Source: Verrucomicrobiaceae bacterium (GTDB taxonomy: Bacteria; Verrucomicrobiota; Verrucomicrobiae; Verrucomicrobiales; Akkermansiaceae). Taken from it: DNA of 8,557 nt. The stretch is taken from contig CANBTO010000197.1 in assembly GCA_947372405.1 (NCBI GenBank), forward strand, positions 1-8,557. Direction: 5' to 3'. Both the position numbers and the translations under genes were made by a program. The notes beneath the pieces are model-generated. The model was given only the letters and a program-made list of their open reading frames with translations, did not search any database and was not told where the DNA came from. Position 1 is the first letter of the stretch, and each line of letters begins with the position of its first letter. Shown piece after piece: positions 1-7,102 of the stretch.

Positions 1-842
1 ACGCAGTGGGTCTGCACGGCGACGGGCGACATCAGTTCGCGGTAGGCGAGGAAGAGCACGTCGAGCACATGGCAACCCCAGTCGCCCATGCCATTGCTGC
101 CGTATTCCCACCACGAGCGCCAGACGACCGGCGCGATGCCATCGTGATAAGGAGTCTCCGGGCAGGCGCAGAGCCATAGGTTCCAGTCGAGATTCGCGGG
201 TGGAGGAACCGCCGGACCGATCACGCGGTCGAAGTTGAAATATTCGCGTTCGTTCGGCGAGTTCACCCAGACGTGGGCGTCCACCGCCTTTCCGAGGGCA
301 CCGGTGCGGAGGATTTCCACGGCGGCGCGCCGACCGGCGTTGGCCATACGCTGGTTGCCGAGCTGCGTCACCAGCTCCGGTCGCGCGGCGATGGCTTTTT
401 CCATCAAAGCCAGTTCCTCAAGCTGGTGGACCAGCGGTTTCTGGCCATAGACATGTTTGTGATGCGCCAGCGCGGTGATCATGATCGGCGCGTGGCTGTG
501 ATCCGGCGTGGAAACGATCACCGCGTCGAACTTGTCACCGTATTTCGAAAACGCCTCGCGGTAATCACGGCAGGTGAACGCTCCCGGATGTTCCTTCGCG
601 GCGCTTGCCAGCGAGTTTGAGTCCACATCGCACAGCCCGCTGATCTCCACCGCAGGGTGCATCGAGACGTTTTTCAAATCCGTCCTGCCGATGGTTCCCA
701 CCACGCCGATCGAAAGCACGCGCAGTTTTGAATTCGGTGAGACGGCCGGCTTGGCGGTCTGTGAGCGGATGATCGGGGCAAGCCCGACGCCGGCGACACC
801 CGTGGTCCAGAGAAAGCGGCGGCGGTTGATGGATGATGGCAT
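1..842 (-). CDS. Gfo/Idh/MocA-family oxidoreductase, Tat-exported (3' end outside window)
   Basis: Likely an NAD(P)-dependent sugar or polyol dehydrogenase exported by the Tat pathway; the substrate cannot be told. The 280 residues present start at the ATG at 842 and run off the left edge. Residues 7-22 (NRRRFLWTTGVAGVGL) form a twin-arginine signal with RRxFL and a hydrophobic stretch. A Rossmann strand and glycine turn follow (GVVGTIGR, 46-53, read as GxxGxxG rather than the usual GxGxxG), then CDVD (71-74), STPDH (111-115) and GQKPL (133-137). K135 of the last motif is the usual catalytic/cofactor lysine; Q replaces E, as is common in planctomycete and verrucomicrobial members. QLGNQ (160-164), WWEYG (244-248) and GDWGCHVLD (253-261) match the subfamily with LDWxLWLxxxPExPYH. 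No clear ribosome-binding site precedes the ATG; no better in-frame start was seen. It is divergent from the giant gene. Family certain, substrate unknown. Confidence 0.93.
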   Translation of the reverse strand, partial: MPSSINRRRFLWTTGVAGVGLAPIIRSQTAKPAVSPNSKLRVLSIGVVGTIGRTDLKNVSMHPAVEISGLCDVDSNSLASAAKEHPGAFTCRDYREAFSKYGDKFDAVIVSTPDHSHAPIMITALAHHKHVYGQKPLVHQLEELALMEKAIAARPELVTQLGNQRMANAGRRAAVEILRTGALGKAVDAHVWVNSPNEREYFNFDRVIGPAVPPPANLDWNLWLCACPETPYHDGIAPVVWRSWWEYGSNGMGDWGCHVLDVLFLAYRELMSPVAVQTHC

Positions 843-1035
843 CGACGTTGGGATACTCGCTTGGCACCACCGATTTTTCAAGATCGCGGGACCTTGGGAA
901 GTGCGAACTTAAGTTGCCGACTTCACCCCTATACTCGATTGAACCGGTGCCATGTTCCAATCAAGTCTTGCTAACTACGGGCAATCGTTTACGGTCACGG
1001 TCGAATAGATCCGTTTAACCGCACCTCAACTTGAG
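843..1035. other. Divergent intergenic region, no convincing promoter
   Basis: This 193-bp gap separates two divergent genes and should hold both promoters. I see a -10-like TATACT at 930-935 on the plus strand, but no -35 element at a proper distance: TTGCCG at 914-919 is only 10 bp upstream. There is a 10-bp palindrome, AACTTAAGTT, at 906-915, and a tandem ACGGTC ACGGTC at 991-1002. A longer palindrome at 1022-1038 runs into the plus-strand gene and is listed separately. No small gene or RNA structure could be supported here. Confidence 0.5.
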
Positions 1036-1038
1036 GTG
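1022..1038. promoter_or_regulatory. Perfect 17-bp palindrome over the GTG start of the giant gene
   Basis: CACCTCAA-C-TTGAGGTG is an exact inverted repeat with 8-bp arms and one central base; its last three bases are the predicted GTG start codon (1036-1038). In RNA, two more pairs outside the arms (G1021-U1039, C1020-G1040) would lengthen the stem. As DNA it could be an operator for a dimeric repressor; as RNA it could hide the start codon. Both roles are inferences; only the symmetry is seen. Confidence 0.45.
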
Positions 1039-4000
1039 TGCCGTGCCGGTCCCCTCCCGATCCGGTGCCTCTTTGGAACTTGTTTCGTCAGGTGGCTTTC
1101 ACGCGGTTTCCGCTCACCTTACATACTCATTATTCCAAAATACCTCGCATGCGTCATTGCCATTGGCTGCGCCACCGTCTTCGGACAAACCAACGAACCG
1201 CTGGCATATTATCCAGCCAACGGAAGCGGAGCGGACATCTCGCCGAACCACCATGCGGCCAACGTGGGCGATTACGGCGTGGGCAACTCCGCCTATGAAA
1301 CCGGCAAATCCAAGCAGGGATTCTCGTTTGACGGCGTGGACAAACATCTGGATCTCGGCGACTGGTTCATGCAGCAGTCGTTCACCATCGGCTTCTGGAT
1401 GAAGGACAACGCGACCGCCGCCGCGCCGCAGATGGACGGTGCGCAGGTGGGCGGACAATACAACTTCAACAAAGGCACGAATTATTGGGAGGTGCGCTAC
1501 ACGGCGGCCGGTGGCGGCCACTATCAGGTAGGGACCAACAATGGCGGAACCCCCATTTCCTTTTCCATCACTGCCGGTGCCTGGCACTATGTCCTGCTGG
1601 CTCGCAGCGGGCTCGATCTGCGGGTCATTGTCGATGGCTCGCCGCAAAGCACATCAACCGGCACCGCGTTCGATTCGTTCGCATTCAACGAAGGGATTCG
1701 TCTGGGTTCCGACCGCGATGGTCTGCACCAGTGGAAAGGCGCGCTGGATGAAATCCGCCTGTATGATCGCGCGCTTGGCAGTTTTGAAATCGCAGCCGTG
1801 TCGAAAGATGGCGTCGATGCAGTAGTGTCGGGAACTGCGAATCCCTATCTTGCGGGGCAACCCGTCGGCACCGCGGTGGATGGCGACACCGCTCCGGCAC
1901 AGGCTCCTTTGGCGATCCCGGTTTCGGGCATGCAGGATCTGCTGATCTCAGCATCCGGCGCTGTTGGCACGGCGGGTGGCATCGCAGCCGGTACGCCGAA
2001 TGGCGGAGTTGATACATCCCACGCCGCAAGCAATGGAATCGCCTCATACGCAGGTCCGGATGGCGCGCTGGTCGGCGTGTTCCTCAGTGACGCGGCGCCC
2101 TCGGGAAGCGCTCCCGGCGGGCTCGACTACACCGCAAGCGGCACCGCCGATCCATCAACCGCTTACAATTCGCCGTTGATCGGGCAGGTATTCTTCATCG
2201 GTGCCAGACAAGGAGATGGCGTTTCCGCCCACTTTTACGCGCCTCAGTTTGCCACGCGACTGTTTCTCGCAGTGATTGACAACGGCAACTCCAACAACAG
2301 TGGAGTTTTTGCAGTGCATGTGGCCGACAGCACGGCGGGCGGCCCCTACGAGCGGGTCATTACAGGAAACAGCAACATTTTCCGTGCGCCATCATCAGCA
2401 AGTTCCACGGACGGATTCTTCCCTCCTTCGGCGTCGTTTCGGGCCGCCGCAGGCCGGATCCTCACATTCGCCGAGGTCGCTGGCGCTGTTAGAATTGATG
2501 CCGGCACCGACAACGGTGGCCAGGGTGCCAGCGGACCGGATGGTGGAACCTATCAGGCCCCGGTGAACGTCGCGACTTCCGGCGGGCTTTCCGGGTTCAA
2601 GGCATCCTCGACCGGCGCGCTGGTCGGCGTGTTCCTCGCTGGCAACGCCGCGCCCTCCGTCACGCCGCCGACGCTCGATTTTTCGGCTGCTAACGCGACC
2701 AATTTCCGGGAACTCTCGCCGGTGGTTGGCCAGGTGTTTTTCATCGGCGATGGCCTTGCCGCCGACGGTACGGCGCAGAAATTCAACGTTCCGGCGACCG
2801 CGAGCAATCTGTTCCTCGGCATCGCGGACGGTTCCACCAGCGGCGGGGTGCCCGGCGGTTACGCGAACAACGACGGACAGTTTGATGCGACCTTCCAGTT
2901 GTCTGGCGGCGGAGAAACCGGATCCGCGGTGTTGGACATTTCCGCCACTGACACCACGACGGGCGATCCATCCGGAAAAACCGCCTATATCGGCGGAGAT
3001 ATCACTTATCAATTCCATTGGAAAAACACCGGCACCGCCACTGCACACCATCTTCAGGTCAGTGCGACCGTTCCGAGATATATCGAGGACCAGACCAACC
3101 TGGTCAAACAGTTCACCCCAGCAGGAAACAACCTCACTTTCAATACGACGTACGGACACTATGTGAATCCCACCTCGCCCACCGCCAACGATGCGAAAGT
3201 CGTTTGGGATGTTGCGGATCTCGCGCCGGGCTACAGCCAGAGCGTCGAGCTGAAGGTCCACCTGCATCCCCAGGTCCGGAACGTGCAACAGATCGGCCTG
3301 CCTAACAACTACGCGGTCGCCAGCACCAGCGGCCAGCCTGTGGCGGGTGCCACCGGGTTTTCCAGCGGTGCCGCCAATCTCTCCGTCGATGTCCGGTCCG
3401 CGCTGCGCTTCACCGCGACGCCGGACGTCACCACCGTGGCTCCGGGAAAATATATCAACTACACACTCAAGCTTGAAAACCTGAGTCCCTCCGCCGCCAC
3501 CGCCGCCGCGGCGGTGTTCACTCTTCCGGAGTTCACGCGCTTTGTGGGATTCGGCATGAGCAACGGCGTGCCGCTGAAAGACCCTGCCGGCACCACGACG
3601 GGGGGCTTCGCCCCGCATCCGGGAAGCGCGGACGAGGTGCTGGTTTATTTCGGCAGTGTCCCCGCATTGAAGAGCGTTTCGGTCATCGTCACGGTCCAAG
3701 CCCAGTGGGTCGATCCCTCGGAAGTGTCCGGCCAGAAGCTCGCGCTTTTCGATTACGGTGCAGCCTTTCTCAACGGCACCAACACCACCTATTTTACGGA
3801 TGCCATCGCTCATCCCTATTCCACTCGATACTATGATTGGCTCAAGAATCCGAATCACTCGACGGATCTCACCTATGGCGGAAAAACCCCGGTGACCACC
3901 CAGTTCAGCGGCAGTGCCGGCAACGGACCGATGCTCGCATTCACCAAGTCCATCAAGAATGACGCCAATGACACGCTCAACGATGGCCTCGGCAACGTGG

Positions 4001-6177
4001 TCGACACCGTCGCACCCGGCGACATCGTCACCTATCTGTTTTTGATCGCCAACGAGGGCAAGTCCGCGGCCGAGGATGTCGATATCCAGGACGCCATGCC
4101 TACAAGCACCAGTTATATCAGTGGCAGTGTGAAGATCCTCAACACGACCGCCAGCGCCATCGCCAGTGCTCTGCAAGAACCTACCACCGCGGAAGGCACA
4201 CTCGACGGACGGCATGTGGTGTTCAAGGGCCTGCATCTCGCACCGCATGATTTCCTGGTCCTCCAGTATCAGGTCAAGGTCGCGAGCGGCGCTGCGGAGG
4301 GCAGTGTTCTCACCACCGACTCGGCGGTTTCGCCATCCACCGGCCAGCTTGTGGCTTCTTCGGCACACACCACCAGTTCGCCCCATTCGGTCGGCGGACT
4401 GACCCTCAACGGTCCGTTGGAAGTCCGTGCGAAGATGCCTTTTGCCCAGCCCCGCATCCGGCCGATGCTTCCCAACCCCGACGTCAGCACCGACATCGCC
4501 GCCACCCGCGCCGCGCTCGACAAAGTGTATGCGTCCGATCCTGATGCCAAGCCGCTGACCGATCCGAACAACCCGCTTTCATTCATTCCGGGAATGGACC
4601 GGTACTACATTCACTATGAAAATCTCAGCGGCGGTGCGATTTCCAACGTCGATCTGGTCGTTCCGCTGCCATCGCACACCGCATTCTATCGGGCGCGCTT
4701 CGTGAAACTCGTGGCGAACCCGGTGAAAAACTGCGATGGGAACTGGCCCGGCAGCATCATCCGGACCCTGCCTTCATCCATCAAGCTGCCCCCTCTGCCG
4801 GTGCTCTCCACTGGCAAGAGCGTCACCGCTCATTTCGACACCTTGGACAAAGACGCAAAGGGCGACCTGATGGTGGAGGTGATCATCACCCCGGATGTCA
4901 TCCAGAAGAACGGTCCATTCACCCGTGCCGCCAGCGATGCGGATGTGGTGATCCACGACAATCCGGTGGTCAACGCCAGCCATCCCCATCCGGTGACACG
5001 CTCGGCGCAAGCCGCCATCCCGCGGGTGAAAGCCGCCCATCGCGCCGTTGCCAGCCTTGCGGCGGATGCGTCAATGAACCTTGCCGCGACACCCGCGATT
5101 CCCACGGTTCCGGAAATCGGCATTTTGAAAATCGCGCCGACCGTCGTGAAAGCCGGTGGCGACATCGAGTTCAGCTTCGTGGTTTTCAACTCGGGCGACA
5201 CCCGGACTCCGTCCTGCAATTTCCAGTTCGTGCAACCGAAGGGCACCACCTTTGTCTCTGAAACGCACACCAGTTCCTACAAAGGGAAGTTCGTGGTCGA
5301 CGGCGTTTCGGCGGTTCCCGGCACGGATCTGGAATGTTTCTGGGATTACATTCCCGCCCATTCCGCGGTGGCGATCACCTACACCTTGAAGGCGTCGGGC
5401 AAGGCGAACGTCCCGGTCACCGATTTGCACGACCGGGTGCTGATGGATTACGCCGGTGAATTGGATGTCACTGCGTCACCGGTCGGAGTGGTGGCGTCCA
5501 ACGAGGTTCCTGTGAACGCCAATTCCTCGACGTTTTCGGTGACCGGTCACACGCTTCATCTATTCACGGTGAGCGGCTCTCCGGTTGCCATCATTGATCT
5601 GGGAAATGACAGGGTCGTGGTCAATGAGCCACTGGACTTGTATCAAGCGCGGGGCACCGGCGGCGTGACGAAAATCGCGTTCGGTCGCTCCCGCGGAGTG
5701 TATGTGGGTCCCGCGGCATCCGTCGGTATTGGCAGCACCTCCGCAGCCTATTTGATTGCCCACCGCGCGGAAGGAAAACTCCTAGCTCCACTGGCCACCT
5801 CGCCGGCGACGACCCTTGTTCCCGCCGCATGTCTGGGGTTGGTGCTGCCGGGCCAGTTAGCTTCCGCGGCGGGTGCCGGCGTGCTCCCGCTGCCACCGTT
5901 TGCGAAACTGATCAGCAACGATGGCGGCGGCGTCATCAGCAACGATGGTGGCAGCGTCGTCAGCAACGATGGTGGCAGCGTCGTCAGCAATGATGGCGGA
6001 AGTGTTGTCAGCAATGATGGCGGCAGTTTGATCGCGCAGGACGGAGCCGGGCTCATCAACCAGGATGGCGCGGGCCTCACCTCCCAGACCAATACCAGTG
6101 CCCTGATCGCCGCCGGTGCAGGCAATCTAATCGCCGCCGGCGCCGGCAATCTAGTGAAAACCGGACAGGGCAATTGA
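1036..6177 (+). CDS. Giant secreted LamG/DUF11-like repeat protein with octapeptide-repeat tail
   Basis: A 1713-residue secreted, probably surface or matrix protein; a sugar-binding or adhesive role is inferred from domains only. GTG at 1036 is the only standard start after the in-frame TAG at 1006. It gives an odd Arg/Cys-rich leader of about 37 residues before a hydrophobic signal core (YLACVIAIGCATVFG, 36-50). Order: LamG/concanavalin-like domain (54-258), with FSFDGVDKHLDLG and ALDEIRLYDRAL typical of Laminin_G_3; two PA-IL-like modules (about 268-432 and 455-628) sharing GALVGVFL and GQVFFIG; about five DUF11-like Ig-fold repeats (near 632-735, 789-900, 966-1085, 1186-1290, 1361-1458), the third with the classic VAPGDIVTYLFLIANEG; a non-repetitive segment (about 1496-1622); then 8-residue repeats to the end. 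No PEP-CTERM, LPXTG, type 9 or autotransporter signal was seen. The gene stands alone between divergent and convergent neighbours. Coding certain, domain names good, function open. Confidence 0.88.
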   Translation: MCRAGPLPIRCLFGTCFVRWLSRGFRSPYILIIPKYLACVIAIGCATVFGQTNEPLAYYPANGSGADISPNHHAANVGDYGVGNSAYETGKSKQGFSFDGVDKHLDLGDWFMQQSFTIGFWMKDNATAAAPQMDGAQVGGQYNFNKGTNYWEVRYTAAGGGHYQVGTNNGGTPISFSITAGAWHYVLLARSGLDLRVIVDGSPQSTSTGTAFDSFAFNEGIRLGSDRDGLHQWKGALDEIRLYDRALGSFEIAAVSKDGVDAVVSGTANPYLAGQPVGTAVDGDTAPAQAPLAIPVSGMQDLLISASGAVGTAGGIAAGTPNGGVDTSHAASNGIASYAGPDGALVGVFLSDAAPSGSAPGGLDYTASGTADPSTAYNSPLIGQVFFIGARQGDGVSAHFYAPQFATRLFLAVIDNGNSNNSGVFAVHVADSTAGGPYERVITGNSNIFRAPSSASSTDGFFPPSASFRAAAGRILTFAEVAGAVRIDAGTDNGGQGASGPDGGTYQAPVNVATSGGLSGFKASSTGALVGVFLAGNAAPSVTPPTLDFSAANATNFRELSPVVGQVFFIGDGLAADGTAQKFNVPATASNLFLGIADGSTSGGVPGGYANNDGQFDATFQLSGGGETGSAVLDISATDTTTGDPSGKTAYIGGDITYQFHWKNTGTATAHHLQVSATVPRYIEDQTNLVKQFTPAGNNLTFNTTYGHYVNPTSPTANDAKVVWDVADLAPGYSQSVELKVHLHPQVRNVQQIGLPNNYAVASTSGQPVAGATGFSSGAANLSVDVRSALRFTATPDVTTVAPGKYINYTLKLENLSPSAATAAAAVFTLPEFTRFVGFGMSNGVPLKDPAGTTTGGFAPHPGSADEVLVYFGSVPALKSVSVIVTVQAQWVDPSEVSGQKLALFDYGAAFLNGTNTTYFTDAIAHPYSTRYYDWLKNPNHSTDLTYGGKTPVTTQFSGSAGNGPMLAFTKSIKNDANDTLNDGLGNVVDTVAPGDIVTYLFLIANEGKSAAEDVDIQDAMPTSTSYISGSVKILNTTASAIASALQEPTTAEGTLDGRHVVFKGLHLAPHDFLVLQYQVKVASGAAEGSVLTTDSAVSPSTGQLVASSAHTTSSPHSVGGLTLNGPLEVRAKMPFAQPRIRPMLPNPDVSTDIAATRAALDKVYASDPDAKPLTDPNNPLSFIPGMDRYYIHYENLSGGAISNVDLVVPLPSHTAFYRARFVKLVANPVKNCDGNWPGSIIRTLPSSIKLPPLPVLSTGKSVTAHFDTLDKDAKGDLMVEVIITPDVIQKNGPFTRAASDADVVIHDNPVVNASHPHPVTRSAQAAIPRVKAAHRAVASLAADASMNLAATPAIPTVPEIGILKIAPTVVKAGGDIEFSFVVFNSGDTRTPSCNFQFVQPKGTTFVSETHTSSYKGKFVVDGVSAVPGTDLECFWDYIPAHSAVAITYTLKASGKANVPVTDLHDRVLMDYAGELDVTASPVGVVASNEVPVNANSSTFSVTGHTLHLFTVSGSPVAIIDLGNDRVVVNEPLDLYQARGTGGVTKIAFGRSRGVYVGPAASVGIGSTSAAYLIAHRAEGKLLAPLATSPATTLVPAACLGLVLPGQLASAAGAGVLPLPPFAKLISNDGGGVISNDGGSVVSNDGGSVVSNDGGSVVSNDGGSLIAQDGAGLINQDGAGLTSQTNTSALIAAGAGNLIAAGAGNLVKTGQGN
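1837..2919 (+). repeat. Duplicated PA-IL-like beta-sandwich module within the giant protein
   Basis: Two related blocks follow the LamG domain. Each has GALVGVFL (residues 343-350 and 527-534), then [IV]GQVFFIG, then a segment ending in RLFLAVID or NLFLGIAD about 40 residues after GALVGVFL begins its second half. This order resembles the fold of PA-IL (LecA)-like galactose-binding modules: Val-Gly-x-hydrophobic, FxIG, then LxLGxxD. The DNA coding GALVGVFL is identical over 24 bases in both copies (2062-2085 and 2614-2637), while the rest has diverged. The link to PA-IL is pattern recognition, not a tested match; boundaries are approximate. Confidence 0.55.
5911..6174 (+). repeat. C-terminal octapeptide (24-bp) tandem repeats
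   Basis: Seven consecutive 8-residue units follow the pattern [IV]-S-N-D-G-G-[GS]-[VL], the last two drifting to IAQDGAGL and INQDGAGL (5911-6078). A 9-residue unit, TSQTNTSAL, interrupts (6079-6105). Two near-identical IAAGAGNL units (6106-6129, 6130-6153) and VKTGQGN end the protein. At DNA level units 2 and 3 (5935-5958, 5959-5982) differ by one base, and the two IAAGAGNL units by two, so there has been recent duplication. Regular hydrophobic residues every eight positions with Asn-Asp-Gly-Gly turns suggest a beta-solenoid or beta-roll; that is inference. The period and motif differ from the nine-residue RTX repeat GGxGxDxUx. Confidence 0.9.
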
Positions 6178-6195
6178 TGGGGTTCACGGTTCAAC

Positions 6196-6215
6196 CGCGG
6201 CTTTGCGGACCCGCG
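6196..6215. terminator. Weak GC-rich hairpin in the convergent gap
   Basis: The 55-bp gap between the convergent giant gene and the mutarotase gene holds CGCGG (6196-6200) and CCGCG (6211-6215), a 5-bp stem with a 10-base loop, readable from both strands. The gap is also framed by TGGGGT (6178-6183) and ACCCCA (6235-6240). No T-run follows on either strand, so it is not a classical intrinsic terminator; it may help a Rho-dependent end or have no function. Confidence 0.25.
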
Positions 6216-6232
6216 TCTAACAACCATGCGGC

Positions 6233-7096
6233 TTACCCCAGCGGCAGGCTTTCCAGGACCACTTCCATCACCGACTGTTCGCCGGGTTTCAGGGTGATGG
6301 AGTTTTCCTTCACGTTGCCGGATTCCACGCAGACCATGTGCAGGTATTCGTCATCGCCGAAGTCGGGCATGCGTTTGGATTTATCGATCCACGGGTTCCA
6401 GACGACAGTGGAGTTTGAGCCGGATTTGTGGATGCGGATGATGCGGCGCAGTTCCGGATCGTGGATCTCGATGGTGGCGGCCGTGTCCTGATAGATCCGG
6501 TCGGTCTCGGCGGTGAAGCGGATGGTTTCCGCCGTCTCCTCGTGCCGCGTGGCTGTTAGGGAGTCGAGATAACCCGCGCCCTTGAGGCCGGCGACTTCGA
6601 TGCGGTGGATGTCACCGGTCTGGAAATACGTGTGCAGGCAGCTTTCAAAGGTGAAATCCGAGGAGCCGGTGTTGGTGACGGCGAATTCCATGGTCAGCGT
6701 CTTGGCGACAGTGATGATGAAAACCACCTCGAATTCGTCCTCGCAGGGCAGTCTGAAATGCAGGCGGACCGAGCCATCCGGCATGAGTCGTGTTTCGGAT
6801 AACTCCCATTCCGCAAGACGCGCGAATCCATGGGCTGCCATGCCCTCGCGCGGGCCGAACCACGGGAAAATCAAAGGCACTCCGCCACGGATGGGTTTGT
6901 CCGCCTGATATTCGCTGGCGGCGCTCGTGAAGAGCAGCGGGGCTTCGTTCTTTTTACGGAAACGCGTGACGTGGGCACCGTGCTGATAGATCTCCGCCTC
7001 GCTCCATGCGGTGTCCACGCGGAAGGCGGTCAAGCCGCCTTCGCCGGTGATGATTGTGACGTGGTCGGGGATTTCGTGGGTGTTGAGCGGGTCCAT
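6233..7096 (-). CDS. D-hexose-6-phosphate mutarotase (YeaD-type aldose 1-epimerase family)
   Basis: A 287-residue cytoplasmic enzyme expected to interconvert the alpha and beta anomers of hexose 6-phosphates such as glucose 6-phosphate. The family signature is complete: RGGVPLIFPWFGP (70-82), then HGFAR (89-93) with H89 and R93, LHTYF with H155 as the likely catalytic acid, D204 in IYQD, WNPW (233-236), and CVESGN with E258 as the likely catalytic base. Length fits the family (about 270-300). There is no signal peptide. The ATG at 7096 lies 6 bp after the ftsZ stop codon, so it is probably the second gene of that transcript; no Shine-Dalgarno sequence is visible. The product could be annotated more loosely as an aldose epimerase, but HGFAR and the GGVPxxFPWFG motif favour the hexose-phosphate branch. 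Confidence 0.92.
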   Translation of the reverse strand: MDPLNTHEIPDHVTIITGEGGLTAFRVDTAWSEAEIYQHGAHVTRFRKKNEAPLLFTSAASEYQADKPIRGGVPLIFPWFGPREGMAAHGFARLAEWELSETRLMPDGSVRLHFRLPCEDEFEVVFIITVAKTLTMEFAVTNTGSSDFTFESCLHTYFQTGDIHRIEVAGLKGAGYLDSLTATRHEETAETIRFTAETDRIYQDTAATIEIHDPELRRIIRIHKSGSNSTVVWNPWIDKSKRMPDFGDDEYLHMVCVESGNVKENSITLKPGEQSVMEVVLESLPLG

Positions 7097-7102
7097 GAAA
7101 GG

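Noticed and set aside
914..935. TTGCCG plus TATACT as a sigma-70 promoter for the giant gene
   Set aside because: The spacing is 10 bp, far from the usual 16-18, so only the -10-like box is mentioned.
1156..1170. Lipoprotein signal (A-I-G-C at residues 42-45) in the giant protein
   Set aside because: The -3 position is Ala rather than Leu/Val/Ile and the cysteine lies inside the hydrophobic core, with more hydrophobic residues after it; an ordinary Sec cleavage after VFG (residue 50) fits better, though this is not certain.
2395..4386. A 663-codon open frame on the minus strand inside the giant gene
   Set aside because: It lies wholly antisense to a gene with clear domains. Its product is Gly/Arg/Glu-rich, with no recognisable domain, as expected from the complement of GC-rich codons in a phase that avoids stops.
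5911..6078. Regular 24-bp repeats as a possible CRISPR array
   Set aside because: The units are directly adjacent without spacers, stay in the reading frame and change mostly at third positions, so they are protein repeats.
5911..6078. RTX calcium-binding nonapeptides
   Set aside because: The unit is 8 residues, not 9, and lacks GGxGxD; Asn-Asp-Gly-Gly alone is not enough.
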